DNA from: Bacteroidota bacterium
GTDB taxonomy: Bacteria; Bacteroidota; Ignavibacteria; Ignavibacteriales; Ignavibacteriaceae
Assembly (NCBI GenBank): GCA_021824565.1
Contig: JAKAKL010000121.1
Coordinates: forward strand, 62,001-126,000
Reading direction: 5' to 3'
DNA: 64,000 bases
Below the pieces are notes generated by a model. The model did no database searches. It was not told the DNA's origin and saw only the letters and a program-made list of their open reading frames with translations. This document shows positions 28,568 through 37,837 of the stretch, in pieces. A program made the position numbers and the translations under genes. The first letter of the stretch is position 1; each line of letters starts with the position of its first letter.

Positions 28568-30196
28568 TCAGTACCACATACTCCATAAGCCTAAAATTAT
28601 TAATAGAATAAAGAGCGACATGAAGAGACTTGTTCTATATCCTCTAATAGTTTCAACGTTTTTTATTCCAAAGCTTATATCATGTATAGTATCAGGAAAT
28701 AAATATTGAACTTTCAAAATTTTCGGTTCTCTATCAGCCTGAGTTTTAAGGCTGACTGTTACCATCAGCGCTACGCTTAATACAAACAGCGATATTGAGA
28801 AATACAAAAAGTTTATGTGAACTATTGCAAGAAGAACAGGGTTAGTTACCATGTTGGCGTTTACCAGCATTTCAAGTATCAATCTCAAAAAGCCGATACC
28901 TTCGCCGATAATTAAGGTCCATATTGCACCTTTTGCATTCGCTTTTTTCATCAATAAACCTATAATGAACAAGGCGGCAATCGGCGGGCTGATAAAGGAC
29001 TGAACTCCTTGAAGAAATAAATAAACTTGATTACTTATAAGTTTTACAAGCGGCACGCAAAGTATCGCTAAGACAACGATAACAGTTGTCGAAAGCCGCC
29101 CAACAAGAACTAATTCTCTTTCAGAAGCCTCCGGATGTTTGGTTTTGTAGAAGTCATAAGTAAATAATGTCGAAGTTGTGTTGAATATACTGGAAAGAGA
29201 AGACATTATTGCTGCAAGAACACCGGCTACTACAATTCCTTTAATTCCTATCGGAAGAATATCACTAGCAAGCAAAACGGGATAAGCTTCATTTCCATTT
29301 ATTTCAGGAAATAATGCTATGGCAATTAAGCCGGGTAAAACTAGAATAAACAGAGGAAGGATTTTTAGTAAAGCGGCTAATAATGATCCGCGCCGGGCGT
29401 GATCAATACTTTTAGCGCTTAATATTTTTTGAATAAAATATTGATCGGTGCACCAATACCAAAATGCAATTATCGGAGCGCCGAAGATAATTCCAGCCCA
29501 GGGAAAATCAGGATCGGACAGCGGCTTGAACATATTAAAAAATTCAGGAGGCAATTTTTCTCTTAAACCTGAAAATCCGCCGACAGCATTAAGACTGAAT
29601 GCTGTTAATAAAACTGCTCCCGCTATTAATATTATAGCCTGGAAAATATGAGTCTTCATTACTGCCGTAGCGCCGCCGATTACGCTATATATACCGGTTA
29701 TTAAAACCATTATTATTGTGGAAGTATAAAGATTAATCCCAAATATTTTGTAGAAGATAATACCGCCGGCAAACAGAGTAACAGACACTTTAGTAAAAAG
29801 ATAAATTACAATAGAGAACGCGGAGAAAAATTTTCTTGTAGATCTGTCAAAACGTTTTTCTAAAAATTCCGGAACTGTTGCGATGCCCGATTTAATATAT
29901 ATTGGAGCTAAAAACCATCCAAGAAAGATTAATATAAAAATAGCCATCAATTCAAACTGACCAACAGCTAAACCTCTCAAAGCGCCGGAACCTGCCAAGC
30001 CGATAAAATGTTCACTTGAAATATTAGTGGCAAAGATGGAAAGCCCAACGGTTATCCATCCCATATTCCTGCCTGCGAAAAAGTAATCGTCGGAGTTCTT
30101 ATCTTTCTTGCTGGAATAATAAAAGCCTATACTTAACGTAATGATTAAGTAGACTAATAAAATTAAACTATCAAGCAAAGTAAAATTTGAAACCAA
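28568..30196 (-). CDS. Sodium:solute symporter family (SGLT-like)
   Basis: SDDYFFAGRNMGWITVGLSIFATNISSEHFIGLAGSG; FGAPIIAFWYWCTDQYFIQKILSAKS. Confidence 0.93.
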   Translation of the reverse strand: MVSNFTLLDSLILLVYLIITLSIGFYYSSKKDKNSDDYFFAGRNMGWITVGLSIFATNISSEHFIGLAGSGALRGLAVGQFELMAIFILIFLGWFLAPIYIKSGIATVPEFLEKRFDRSTRKFFSAFSIVIYLFTKVSVTLFAGGIIFYKIFGINLYTSTIIMVLITGIYSVIGGATAVMKTHIFQAIILIAGAVLLTAFSLNAVGGFSGLREKLPPEFFNMFKPLSDPDFPWAGIIFGAPIIAFWYWCTDQYFIQKILSAKSIDHARRGSLLAALLKILPLFILVLPGLIAIALFPEINGNEAYPVLLASDILPIGIKGIVVAGVLAAIMSSLSSIFNTTSTLFTYDFYKTKHPEASERELVLVGRLSTTVIVVLAILCVPLVKLISNQVYLFLQGVQSFISPPIAALFIIGLLMKKANAKGAIWTLIIGEGIGFLRLILEMLVNANMVTNPVLLAIVHINFLYFSISLFVLSVALMVTVSLKTQADREPKILKVQYLFPDTIHDISFGIKNVETIRGYRTSLFMSLFILLIILGLWSMWY

Positions 30197-30225
30197 ATAT
30201 CATCCAATTTTTCCTTTTGATAACT

Positions 30226-30240
30226 CACAAAAAGTGCCAA
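30226..30240 (-). promoter_or_regulatory. Candidate -24/-12-like element upstream of the SSS operon
   Basis: Minus strand TTGGCAC-TTTTT-GTGA; -24 matches, -12 is degenerate (GTGA vs TTGC). Confidence 0.35.
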
Positions 30241-30311
30241 GATAATTGTTCGGTTATTTTTTTGTTATTCTTATTTTTTTATTGAAGGAAAACTTTCGGA
30301 CAAAAAATTTT

Positions 30312-30348
30312 TTATTAAATTGATAAGCGCTGCTTATCAATCTAATAA
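30312..30348. promoter_or_regulatory. Paired operator: TTATTA-AAT-TGATAA and inverted TTATCA-ATC-TAATAA, 22-bp register
   Basis: Embedded in a 41-bp inverted repeat 30310-30350, 18/19 paired positions, 3-nt spacer. Confidence 0.65.
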
Positions 30349-30400
30349 AATTCAAATGTTTAACCTCTTCTTCAATTTTAATCAAGTGCCAAAATATTTT

Positions 30401-30437
30401 TTATTAGTTTAATAAGTTTGAATTATTATTATGATAA
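30401..30437. promoter_or_regulatory. Second paired operator: TTATTA-GTT-TAATAA (30401) and TTATTA-TTA-TGATAA (30423), 22-bp register
   Basis: Same 15-mer motif and same 22-bp offset as 30312/30334. Confidence 0.6.
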
Positions 30438-30507
30438 AAAAAACAACCGGCGCAACTATGAGTTTTATGTTTCAACTTTCTATTTCATTATTTCAATTTT
30501 AATTTAA

Positions 30508-30522
30508 TGGCATAATTTCTGA
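30508..30522 (+). promoter_or_regulatory. Candidate -24/-12-like element upstream of GH2
   Basis: TGGCAT-AATTT-CTGA; degenerate -12. Confidence 0.25.
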
Positions 30523-30691
30523 ATCTTATTTTAATTAGCGCGATCTAACCGGAAAAAATCTTACTTATCGCTTGTACAGATAATTATCTAGTAAAAGAAT
30601 CTTTTTATAAAAACAGAGTTAAGCTTTATAAGATTTTTACTTTTTGCTGCTGCGGATCAAAAAAATTGGATTATTGGATTGGAGTCATAAA

Positions 30692-33016
30692 ATGAAAAAC
30701 TTTTCTACGGTGAAGAGCATTTCACTGCTTGTTATTTTGTTTGCTGTTCGATTTATGTCTGCTCAAACAGCATCTCTTCCGGCAACCTTATCTTTATATA
30801 ATGAGAACGGAATAAGCATTCCATTTCAAAACGGAATGCCTGTGCCGACTTTTGAAAGACAGGATAGACAAATTATTAATCTCGACGGAACTTGGAAGAA
30901 GCTTAGATTTTCCGCCAATCATGATATTACTTTAGCGGCGCGCGATTCGGCAGGATATGCAAACCTCGTTGCTGAATCTCAAAATTATTTCTTACCAAGT
31001 TTTAATGACAGCAGCTGGCAGGCGAAAGATATTCCATCGGTCGAAAACACAATGAATCCGTCTCCAAGCGCTCCTGAGTATTATCAAGACGGCGTTTGGT
31101 ACCGTAGAACTTTTTTTGTTCCAGACAGTCTTCAAGGAAAATTTTTCAAGCTGATGTTTTACTCTGTTAATTATGTAGCGGACGTTTGGATCAACGGGCA
31201 TTATATCGGTTATCACGAAGGAGGCTATACGTCTTTTGCTTTTGATGTTTCCAAATATCTTAATTTTAATTCTGAAAACCTGATCGCGGTAAGAGTCGAT
31301 AATCCGGGATGGGGAACAAGAAATGATATTGTTCCATATTATAACTGCGACTGGTTTAATTATGAGGGAATAATTCATGACGTATATATTGAAGTGAGCA
31401 GTCCTCTATCTGTAATTAGAACAGACATAGTTCCGCTGGATACCGCAGGAAATATTCAAACTACTGTTGTTGTGTTAAATAAAAGCGGAGTTTCAACGAG
31501 TGCGAATATTCATATCGATATTTATCGCGCAAATATTGATTCAACAAATATTCAGTCCGAAACTGCTTCCGCATTAGCTGGAACTTCTGCACTGGCAACT
31601 GGAAACTTAGACAACTCATTAACGGTTGCAAGTGATTCTTTGGACGTTTGGAGAACAATACTAAAGGTCGATAACCCAATGCTATGGTCTCCAAAATTTC
31701 CGAACTTATATATTATGAAAGTAACAGTTTCGGACAGCGGCAAAGTTGTCGATCAATATTATACCCAGTTTGGAATTAGAACAATCGTTACTCAAGGTAC
31801 AAAAGTTTTACTTAACGGCAAGCCGGTATTTTTCACTGGAGTTGCACGACATGAAGATCATCCAATATATGGAAGAGCAATTCCTGACAGTGTAATTTAT
31901 ACAGATCTAAAAGTCATAAAAGGTTTAAATGCGAATATGATTAGGACTGCTCATTATCCAAATGCACCGTTCACATATACTTTGGCAGATAGAATGGGAT
32001 TTGCAATCATGGAAGAAATTCCAGTCTGGTGGTTTGATGATCCAGCTGCATGGGCAATTCAAAACAATACAAGACACATTCATCAGCAGATGTTTAGAGA
32101 AATGGTTTTCCGCGATTACAATCGCCCATCGATAATATTCTGGAGCACGTGCAATGAATGTTTGGATGTTCCGGACAGGGCAGCATATATTCAGACAATC
32201 CAATCGGATATAAAAAATAATTATAACGACGGAAGATTAATTACACAATCTGCTGCTGCAAACAGACCGGGACCGCAAGATGTCTCTCAAGACAATTGCG
32301 ACGTTGCAGGCTGGACTATGTACTTTGGAATTTTTTACGGAAGTAATTACAACTCCGATACGCAAAGTTTCCTGGACACTGCTAATATTGATCATCCTAA
32401 TAAACCAATTATGGATACTGAATTCGGCTATTGGTCAACTCAATCTGGCTCTACAGAACTACAGCAGGCTCAAGTATTTTTATTAACCTTTAAAGTTTTT
32501 CAACAAAACGCCGCTGTAAATGCTAACGGGACTTATAATCCAAACGGCTATGTTGTAGGATCAATGTGGTGGTGTGCTTTTGACTGGTATACAGCACAAA
32601 CCGGTCTGCAAACTATGGGAATATATCATATGGATAGAACAACGATTAAAAAAGTTGGACCAATTCTCCAAAGCACTTACAAGCCCTATTATCAATATGG
32701 TGGAACTATTACTGCGGTAAAAGACAAAGCTTCAAACGTGCTGGAGCCTATGGATTATCGGCTTAATCAAAATTATCCAAATCCTTTTAACCCTAGTACG
32801 ACTATTTCTTTTTCTCTTAAGAAAAGCTCGAATGTTACTTTAAAAATCTACGACATCCTCGGTAATGAAGTTTTAACGGTGATAAATAATAAACTTTACT
32901 CGCAAGGAGCGCATGAAATAAGTGCAAACATGAACAGATTTTCTTCAGGAGTTTATTTTTATCAATTAGTCAGTGATAATTTTACTTCTGTAAGAAAAAT
33001 GATATTGTTGAAATAA
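30692..33016 (+). CDS. Glycoside hydrolase family 2 (beta-galactosidase/glucuronidase-like), secreted, T9SS sorting domain
   Basis: GVWYRRTFFVPDSLQGKFFKLMFYSVNYVADVWINGHYIGYHEGGYTSFAFDVS; RDYNRPSIIFWSTCNE; C-terminus NYPNPFNPSTTISFSLKKSSNVTLKIYDILGNEV. ATG 30692 preceded by GGAG. Confidence 0.93.
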   Translation: MKNFSTVKSISLLVILFAVRFMSAQTASLPATLSLYNENGISIPFQNGMPVPTFERQDRQIINLDGTWKKLRFSANHDITLAARDSAGYANLVAESQNYFLPSFNDSSWQAKDIPSVENTMNPSPSAPEYYQDGVWYRRTFFVPDSLQGKFFKLMFYSVNYVADVWINGHYIGYHEGGYTSFAFDVSKYLNFNSENLIAVRVDNPGWGTRNDIVPYYNCDWFNYEGIIHDVYIEVSSPLSVIRTDIVPLDTAGNIQTTVVVLNKSGVSTSANIHIDIYRANIDSTNIQSETASALAGTSALATGNLDNSLTVASDSLDVWRTILKVDNPMLWSPKFPNLYIMKVTVSDSGKVVDQYYTQFGIRTIVTQGTKVLLNGKPVFFTGVARHEDHPIYGRAIPDSVIYTDLKVIKGLNANMIRTAHYPNAPFTYTLADRMGFAIMEEIPVWWFDDPAAWAIQNNTRHIHQQMFREMVFRDYNRPSIIFWSTCNECLDVPDRAAYIQTIQSDIKNNYNDGRLITQSAAANRPGPQDVSQDNCDVAGWTMYFGIFYGSNYNSDTQSFLDTANIDHPNKPIMDTEFGYWSTQSGSTELQQAQVFLLTFKVFQQNAAVNANGTYNPNGYVVGSMWWCAFDWYTAQTGLQTMGIYHMDRTTIKKVGPILQSTYKPYYQYGGTITAVKDKASNVLEPMDYRLNQNYPNPFNPSTTISFSLKKSSNVTLKIYDILGNEVLTVINNKLYSQGAHEISANMNRFSSGVYFYQLVSDNFTSVRKMILLK

Positions 33017-33030
33017 AATTCAATCAGCCG

Positions 33031-34488
33031 TTATTTAAGTCCAAGTTCTTTAGCCATCCTATAATAATTGGAAGGAGCGAGACCGAGTTTTCGTGCGGCA
33101 TCGGTATCCGATTCAGAATGATGACGAACGTAAGTTAGGTATTTTTCTCTGATCATTCTTTCCATTTGAGATAATGGCAGAATATTATTTTCAAAAATTG
33201 CTTCAATACCGGAGAGCGAGCTGTTGTTATTATTTTTATAATACGAGCCCAGCGAATCTTTTGCCTGCTCAACATTAATTTCCCTTTCATCGCCGAAGAG
33301 CAATCTTTGAATAACATTTTTAAGTTCTCTGACATTTCCCGGCCAAGGGTAATTAACTAATACCTCCATAGCAGCCGGATGGATTGATGGTTTTTCTCTT
33401 CCCATTTTATTGCTGAACTGAATCATAAAATGATCAAGTAAAATTGGAATATCGCTCTTTCTAAGTTTTAAGTCAGGCACTTCTATATATATTACATTAA
33501 GCCTATAATAAAGGTCTTCTCGGAATCTTTTTGCTTTTACTTCCTCTTCAATATTTCTATTCGTCGCGGCGATTATTCTAATATTAACTTTTATTTTTTC
33601 GGTACGTCCGATTTTTTCTAGTTCCCCTTCCTGAATTACTCTCAGCAATTTTACCTGAGCTGTAAGAGGGAGTTCCGTTATTTCATCGAGGAATACTGTA
33701 CCGTTATGTGCGATCTCAAATAGACCGGACTTTTTTTTATCCGCGCCGGTAAAGGCGCCTTTTTCGTATCCGAATAATTCACTTTCAATAAGTTCGTGCG
33801 GAAGGCTGCCGCAATTAATCGGTATAAAGTTTTCGAACTTTCTTTCACTATTATAATGAATATTATATGCTACCAATTCTTTACCGGTACCGGAGGAACC
33901 GCTAATCAAAATGTTAACGTCGCTCTGTGCATATTTTTTAATTTCATCTTTTAATTTTTTCATCGTAGGAGATTCGCCAATAATCTGCTTTTGACAAAGC
34001 AGGTCTTCAATATTCTTAATTAATTTCTGATTCGATTTCAGTCTTTCTTTTTCAAGCTTGCTTTTTTCATAAGCGTTAAAGATGCTTAACACAAAATCAG
34101 TAGGCTGATAAATATAATCTTCGATGTCTCCTGGATATTTTGTGCAGTACCAGAAGGCGCCGGCGCGCATAAGTTTATTGGCAAAATCAAAGTCAGTAAT
34201 ATTAATCGTCATCTTTGTAATAACGATAATTTGAATTGACGAATCGACTTCTTTTATTTTCTGAATTAATTCTTCGCCCATTACGCCGCCGGCAAGGTGG
34301 AAATCCATCACCACAACATCAAATTCATTTTTATTTTTCTTAATAAGATCAAGTGCCGCATTGCCGTCGGAGACGATATTCGAAATATTAATTTTATCAC
34401 GGAATGGTTTTAAAGTGTTCATCACCCGAATTACATCATATTCCTCGTCTTCGATAAGCAGGACCTGAATAGTACTATTTATGAACAT
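33031..34488 (-). CDS. Sigma54-dependent response regulator (REC-AAA+-HTH)
   Basis: LLIEDEEYDVIRVM...VVVMDFHLAGG; SGSSGTGKELVAYNIHYNS; ELFGYEKGAFTGADKKKSGLFEIAHNGTVFLDE (GAFTGA); C-terminal HTH DTDAARKLGLAPSNYYRMAKELG. Confidence 0.95.
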   Translation of the reverse strand: MFINSTIQVLLIEDEEYDVIRVMNTLKPFRDKINISNIVSDGNAALDLIKKNKNEFDVVVMDFHLAGGVMGEELIQKIKEVDSSIQIIVITKMTINITDFDFANKLMRAGAFWYCTKYPGDIEDYIYQPTDFVLSIFNAYEKSKLEKERLKSNQKLIKNIEDLLCQKQIIGESPTMKKLKDEIKKYAQSDVNILISGSSGTGKELVAYNIHYNSERKFENFIPINCGSLPHELIESELFGYEKGAFTGADKKKSGLFEIAHNGTVFLDEITELPLTAQVKLLRVIQEGELEKIGRTEKIKVNIRIIAATNRNIEEEVKAKRFREDLYYRLNVIYIEVPDLKLRKSDIPILLDHFMIQFSNKMGREKPSIHPAAMEVLVNYPWPGNVRELKNVIQRLLFGDEREINVEQAKDSLGSYYKNNNNSSLSGIEAIFENNILPLSQMERMIREKYLTYVRHHSESDTDAARKLGLAPSNYYRMAKELGLK

Positions 34489-34506
34489 AAGTTACCCAAA
34501 AATTAT

Positions 34507-35985
34507 TTAGCAGTTTATTGTAATTATAAATTCGCAGCCAGCCGCCGGAAGATTATGCACGTCGATTTGCCAGCCGCACCTTTTTGTAATTTCGTATGCA
34601 ATATAACAACCGTAACCTGTATTTTGAATTGTTGATTGCTTAGTTGAAACATTTTCTTCAAATATTTTTTTAATCCCCTGTTCATTCAGTTCGAGAAGAA
34701 ACGGATGTATGCCTTTGCCGTTGTCTGAAATTCTAACTGTTGCTTTCCGGTTTTCACGGTCATATTCTGTTTTCACATTTATCAAAATATCCTGGACACC
34801 GGCATGGTCTATACTGTTTTGAATCAGCGGCTCCACAACTTCCCAGATAACAAATTCATTAACGCCGATCTTAGGAATATTTTTATCAAGCTCAAGGTTG
34901 ACATCATAAATAGTCGACTTCCTTGAAGTTCGCAGGAAAATATGTTCAACAATAAAATTAATAACTTCATTTAAGTCGGTTCTAAATATTGCATTTCTAA
35001 TTGTCTGAATCGGAGGATCGAACCATTTCATGTCGTAAATTATTCTAGAAATAAAATTGGCATATTTTGTTACTCTGAATTTTATTTCGTTAATATTTTC
35101 CGGCGCCAGCAATTTTAGATCGCCTTTTATAAAGCCCATAACCTTTTCAGCTTTATGATGCGTATGATAAATTCTTTTTGTAAAGACTAATTCTTTTTCG
35201 TAGGTAATTTGTTTTTTAATGTTCTGCTCATGCTCATCAAAAAGAAGTTTCTGAGCTTCATCTCTTTCCCGCAATGTATAAGAAGAAATAAAATACATAG
35301 CAAGCAGACCTAAAGAAATAAATGAAAGATATATTAAAGAAGTCTCGTCGTAGTTAGAAATTATCTGGCTTGTCATAAAAGAAAAATCGGGCGTATTTTT
35401 AATATAAACTGCTCCGACATATTCGCCTTTCAGAACAAATGGCACAAAAGTATTGAAAGTCTGCTTATCCGTAACTATGCTTTTAATTTGTTCCTTTGCT
35501 CTCAGTTCATCACGTACACTGATGTAAAGGTCTCTTGCCTTTTCATGAACTTTACTGTTTACAGAGCCGTTAGAATTTATTCCGGATACATAATTAAAAA
35601 GATTTCTTCCGTCGTCGATAGCCAGCACATCTTTTCCATTATCTACCATAATGCAAATATCTTCAATGTTATGCTGAAGGATAGGCTGAACTAAAATTAT
35701 ATTCAACGACTGAATAATTCTCTGGCTGTCGCCTTCCTTAAGAACCTGCTGTTGATTAAACGATTCAAGCAAAAGTTCAAGCGATGTGGTTGTAAGATTA
35801 GCAAGCTTCTCCGCTGAATCTTTTTGATACCATTCCTGCGTGCTCATAAAAAAATTTCTGATTGAAGATTTGTTAACAAATGAAACCAGAAACTGGAATG
35901 AAAAGAGCACAACAAAAATCACGGTGATATGTTTAAACTCAAAGTGATATTCCTTGAATTTATCAAGCATCTTTCTATTAGACAT
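34507..35985 (-). CDS. Membrane sensor histidine kinase
   Basis: Two TM segments flanking a periplasmic domain; N-box EVVEPLIQNSIDHAG, G1 ISDNGKGI, G2 TGYGCYIAYEI. Confidence 0.88.
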   Translation of the reverse strand: MSNRKMLDKFKEYHFEFKHITVIFVVLFSFQFLVSFVNKSSIRNFFMSTQEWYQKDSAEKLANLTTTSLELLLESFNQQQVLKEGDSQRIIQSLNIILVQPILQHNIEDICIMVDNGKDVLAIDDGRNLFNYVSGINSNGSVNSKVHEKARDLYISVRDELRAKEQIKSIVTDKQTFNTFVPFVLKGEYVGAVYIKNTPDFSFMTSQIISNYDETSLIYLSFISLGLLAMYFISSYTLRERDEAQKLLFDEHEQNIKKQITYEKELVFTKRIYHTHHKAEKVMGFIKGDLKLLAPENINEIKFRVTKYANFISRIIYDMKWFDPPIQTIRNAIFRTDLNEVINFIVEHIFLRTSRKSTIYDVNLELDKNIPKIGVNEFVIWEVVEPLIQNSIDHAGVQDILINVKTEYDRENRKATVRISDNGKGIHPFLLELNEQGIKKIFEENVSTKQSTIQNTGYGCYIAYEITKRCGWQIDVHNLPAAGCEFIITINC

Positions 35986-36002
35986 GACTTAAAAATCCTT
36001 AA

Positions 36003-37319
36003 TTATTTTAGCAGAAAATTCCCGGCGTTAATTTTTTCAGTCGCACTGTTAAGGGCATCGGAAACGGAAATTTTTTTCTCTATTGCTTCGTGTAAATAGT
36101 ATGAAATAATATCTGAAATGCCGGTATAACTCTGAAGAAAAGGTCTGTGCACACCTTGTTTTAAAAGCTTTTTAAAAAAATAAATTGATTTATGTTCGCG
36201 TAAAAAAGAAGAATCCTCGTACACTTGATCATTGATGGGAAGAAGTCCTCCTTCTTCGTATAAAACTTTTTGCGCTTCCTCGCTTGTAATAAAATTAATA
36301 AATTTTACAGCCTCGGGAATTTTATTCGAGAATCTTGAGATCATTAAGTTCCAGCCGCCGAAAACTGAAGTTGCTTTTCCGCCTGCAAAATGGGGAGTTG
36401 GCGCTCTTTCAATTTTATTAAATATATTTTTGTACGACGGATTCCTTTCGTAGCCGGCGTAAAATCCAGGCCAGCCGCGGAGAAAGATTCCGTTATTCTT
36501 TAAATAATAAACATAGCTTGGGTCTTCTTTAAATCTGGAGACAGCAAGCGGCGAGACATTATACTTATTTACGAGGTCTACGAGAAGCTGTAAAGCCTTT
36601 TTTGCTTCAGGTGTATTAAGCTGAATTTTCCCTTCGTCCACAAAAGATTTGCCTTCGCTTTCAAGCAGCTCATCAAATATACAAATAAGCCCTTCGTAAT
36701 CATCTGCTTGATAAATAAAAAAAGGATTCTGCTTGTCTTTTAATCTCTTGCTGAGAGACAGAAAGTTTTCCCAGGTTATCGAATTGTTAAGCTCGTTTGC
36801 TATATTTTTATAGTCCGGTAAATCCTGCAATAAATCTTTTCTGTAATACATCAATGCCACATCAATATACAAAGGCATTGCAACGAGCCTATCGTTATAA
36901 TAGCAGGTTTCAATTGCATTTTTTAAAATATTATTTTTCTGCTGATCAGTTATAAAACTATCTATCGGAACACTCCACTTAGCAAATCTTGGAACCCAGA
37001 TTTGATCAACAGCAAAAATATCAATTCTGTCACTCTTACTCCTTAAATATCTTGCTAATAATTCTTTTCTTTCGTTCGTGCTAAACTTGTCAAAAGGTAG
37101 ATTGATAGTTTCAACTTCAATCTGTCCTTTATATCTCTCATTAAACATATTAACGACTTTCTGAAGAGCGGGAGGAATAGCGTCTGCGTAGTAAATTTTC
37201 TTTACCCCTCCGGGCGCGTCTGAAGATGAATCATAAGGCGGGAAAATATAACTAACCAATACAAATGTTATTACTAAAAAAGCACTGATAACTACATAAA
37301 AAATTTTTCCGAATTTCAA
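36003..37319 (-). CDS. Membrane-anchored extracellular solute-binding protein (family 1, sugar type)
   Basis: Uncleaved-looking N-terminal TM without lipobox Cys; VVNMFNERYKGQIEVETINLPFDKF; FAGGKATSVFGGWNLMISRFSNKIPEAVKFINFITSEEAQKVLYEEGGLLPI. Confidence 0.9.
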   Translation of the reverse strand: MKFGKIFYVVISAFLVITFVLVSYIFPPYDSSSDAPGGVKKIYYADAIPPALQKVVNMFNERYKGQIEVETINLPFDKFSTNERKELLARYLRSKSDRIDIFAVDQIWVPRFAKWSVPIDSFITDQQKNNILKNAIETCYYNDRLVAMPLYIDVALMYYRKDLLQDLPDYKNIANELNNSITWENFLSLSKRLKDKQNPFFIYQADDYEGLICIFDELLESEGKSFVDEGKIQLNTPEAKKALQLLVDLVNKYNVSPLAVSRFKEDPSYVYYLKNNGIFLRGWPGFYAGYERNPSYKNIFNKIERAPTPHFAGGKATSVFGGWNLMISRFSNKIPEAVKFINFITSEEAQKVLYEEGGLLPINDQVYEDSSFLREHKSIYFFKKLLKQGVHRPFLQSYTGISDIISYYLHEAIEKKISVSDALNSATEKINAGNFLLK

Positions 37320-37574
37320 CTTATTTTTCCGGGCTTGAATTATTAAAATTAGCGTTGATTATAATTATTAAACCTACTTTCAAATTAGAAGAAAAAACTT
37401 CACGAAAAGTTAAGGAAATTAATTGAAATTTATTCATAGTAAAACAAGCCGCTTGCATGCAAAGGATATTATCTGCTGTATTAAGCAGAAAATTTCATTC
37501 CGCTAAATAGCAGCGGAAAATGATTCGTTTTTTTACATAAAGAAATTTTTATCAAACAAGCTTTAAATATTTTA

Positions 37575-37611
37575 TTATTATTTTAATAATAAAATTTTAT
37601 TAAAATAATAA
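37575..37611. promoter_or_regulatory. Third paired operator: TTATTA-TTT-TAATAA (37575) and TTATTA-AAA-TAATAA (37597), 22-bp register
   Basis: Same motif and 22-bp offset as the two pairs at 30.3-30.4 kb; extended palindromes 37570-37594 and 37595-37613. Confidence 0.6.
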
Positions 37612-37837
37612 AACCAAGCTCTATCAATAATAGTTATTAAATATATACAGCCTTAAAACTAGCTGTATGAATAATAAATTTGTCGCCGTTAACAAAATTC
37701 AGCGGGCATAGTATTTGTTTTTATAAACAAGACAAAAATGTCTTCCTGTTCGCAGGGAATTGAGAAAAAGATTTACAAAATTAAGTTGAAATAAATGGTT
37801 AAAAAATATAGAAATATAGAATCTGATATTCTTGCCT

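Noticed and set aside
30381-30400. Second minus-strand TTGGCAC as another sigma54 promoter
   Set aside because: Followed by TTGAT-TAAA, with no -12 TTGC-like element at the required spacing.
36003-37319. ABC sugar transporter operon
   Set aside because: Only the binding protein is present; neighbours are kinase and response regulator, not permeases or ATPase.
37320-37574. Sigma54 promoter for the solute-binding-protein operon
   Set aside because: No GGCAC/-12 pair found on the minus strand by eye, so autoregulation is not claimed.
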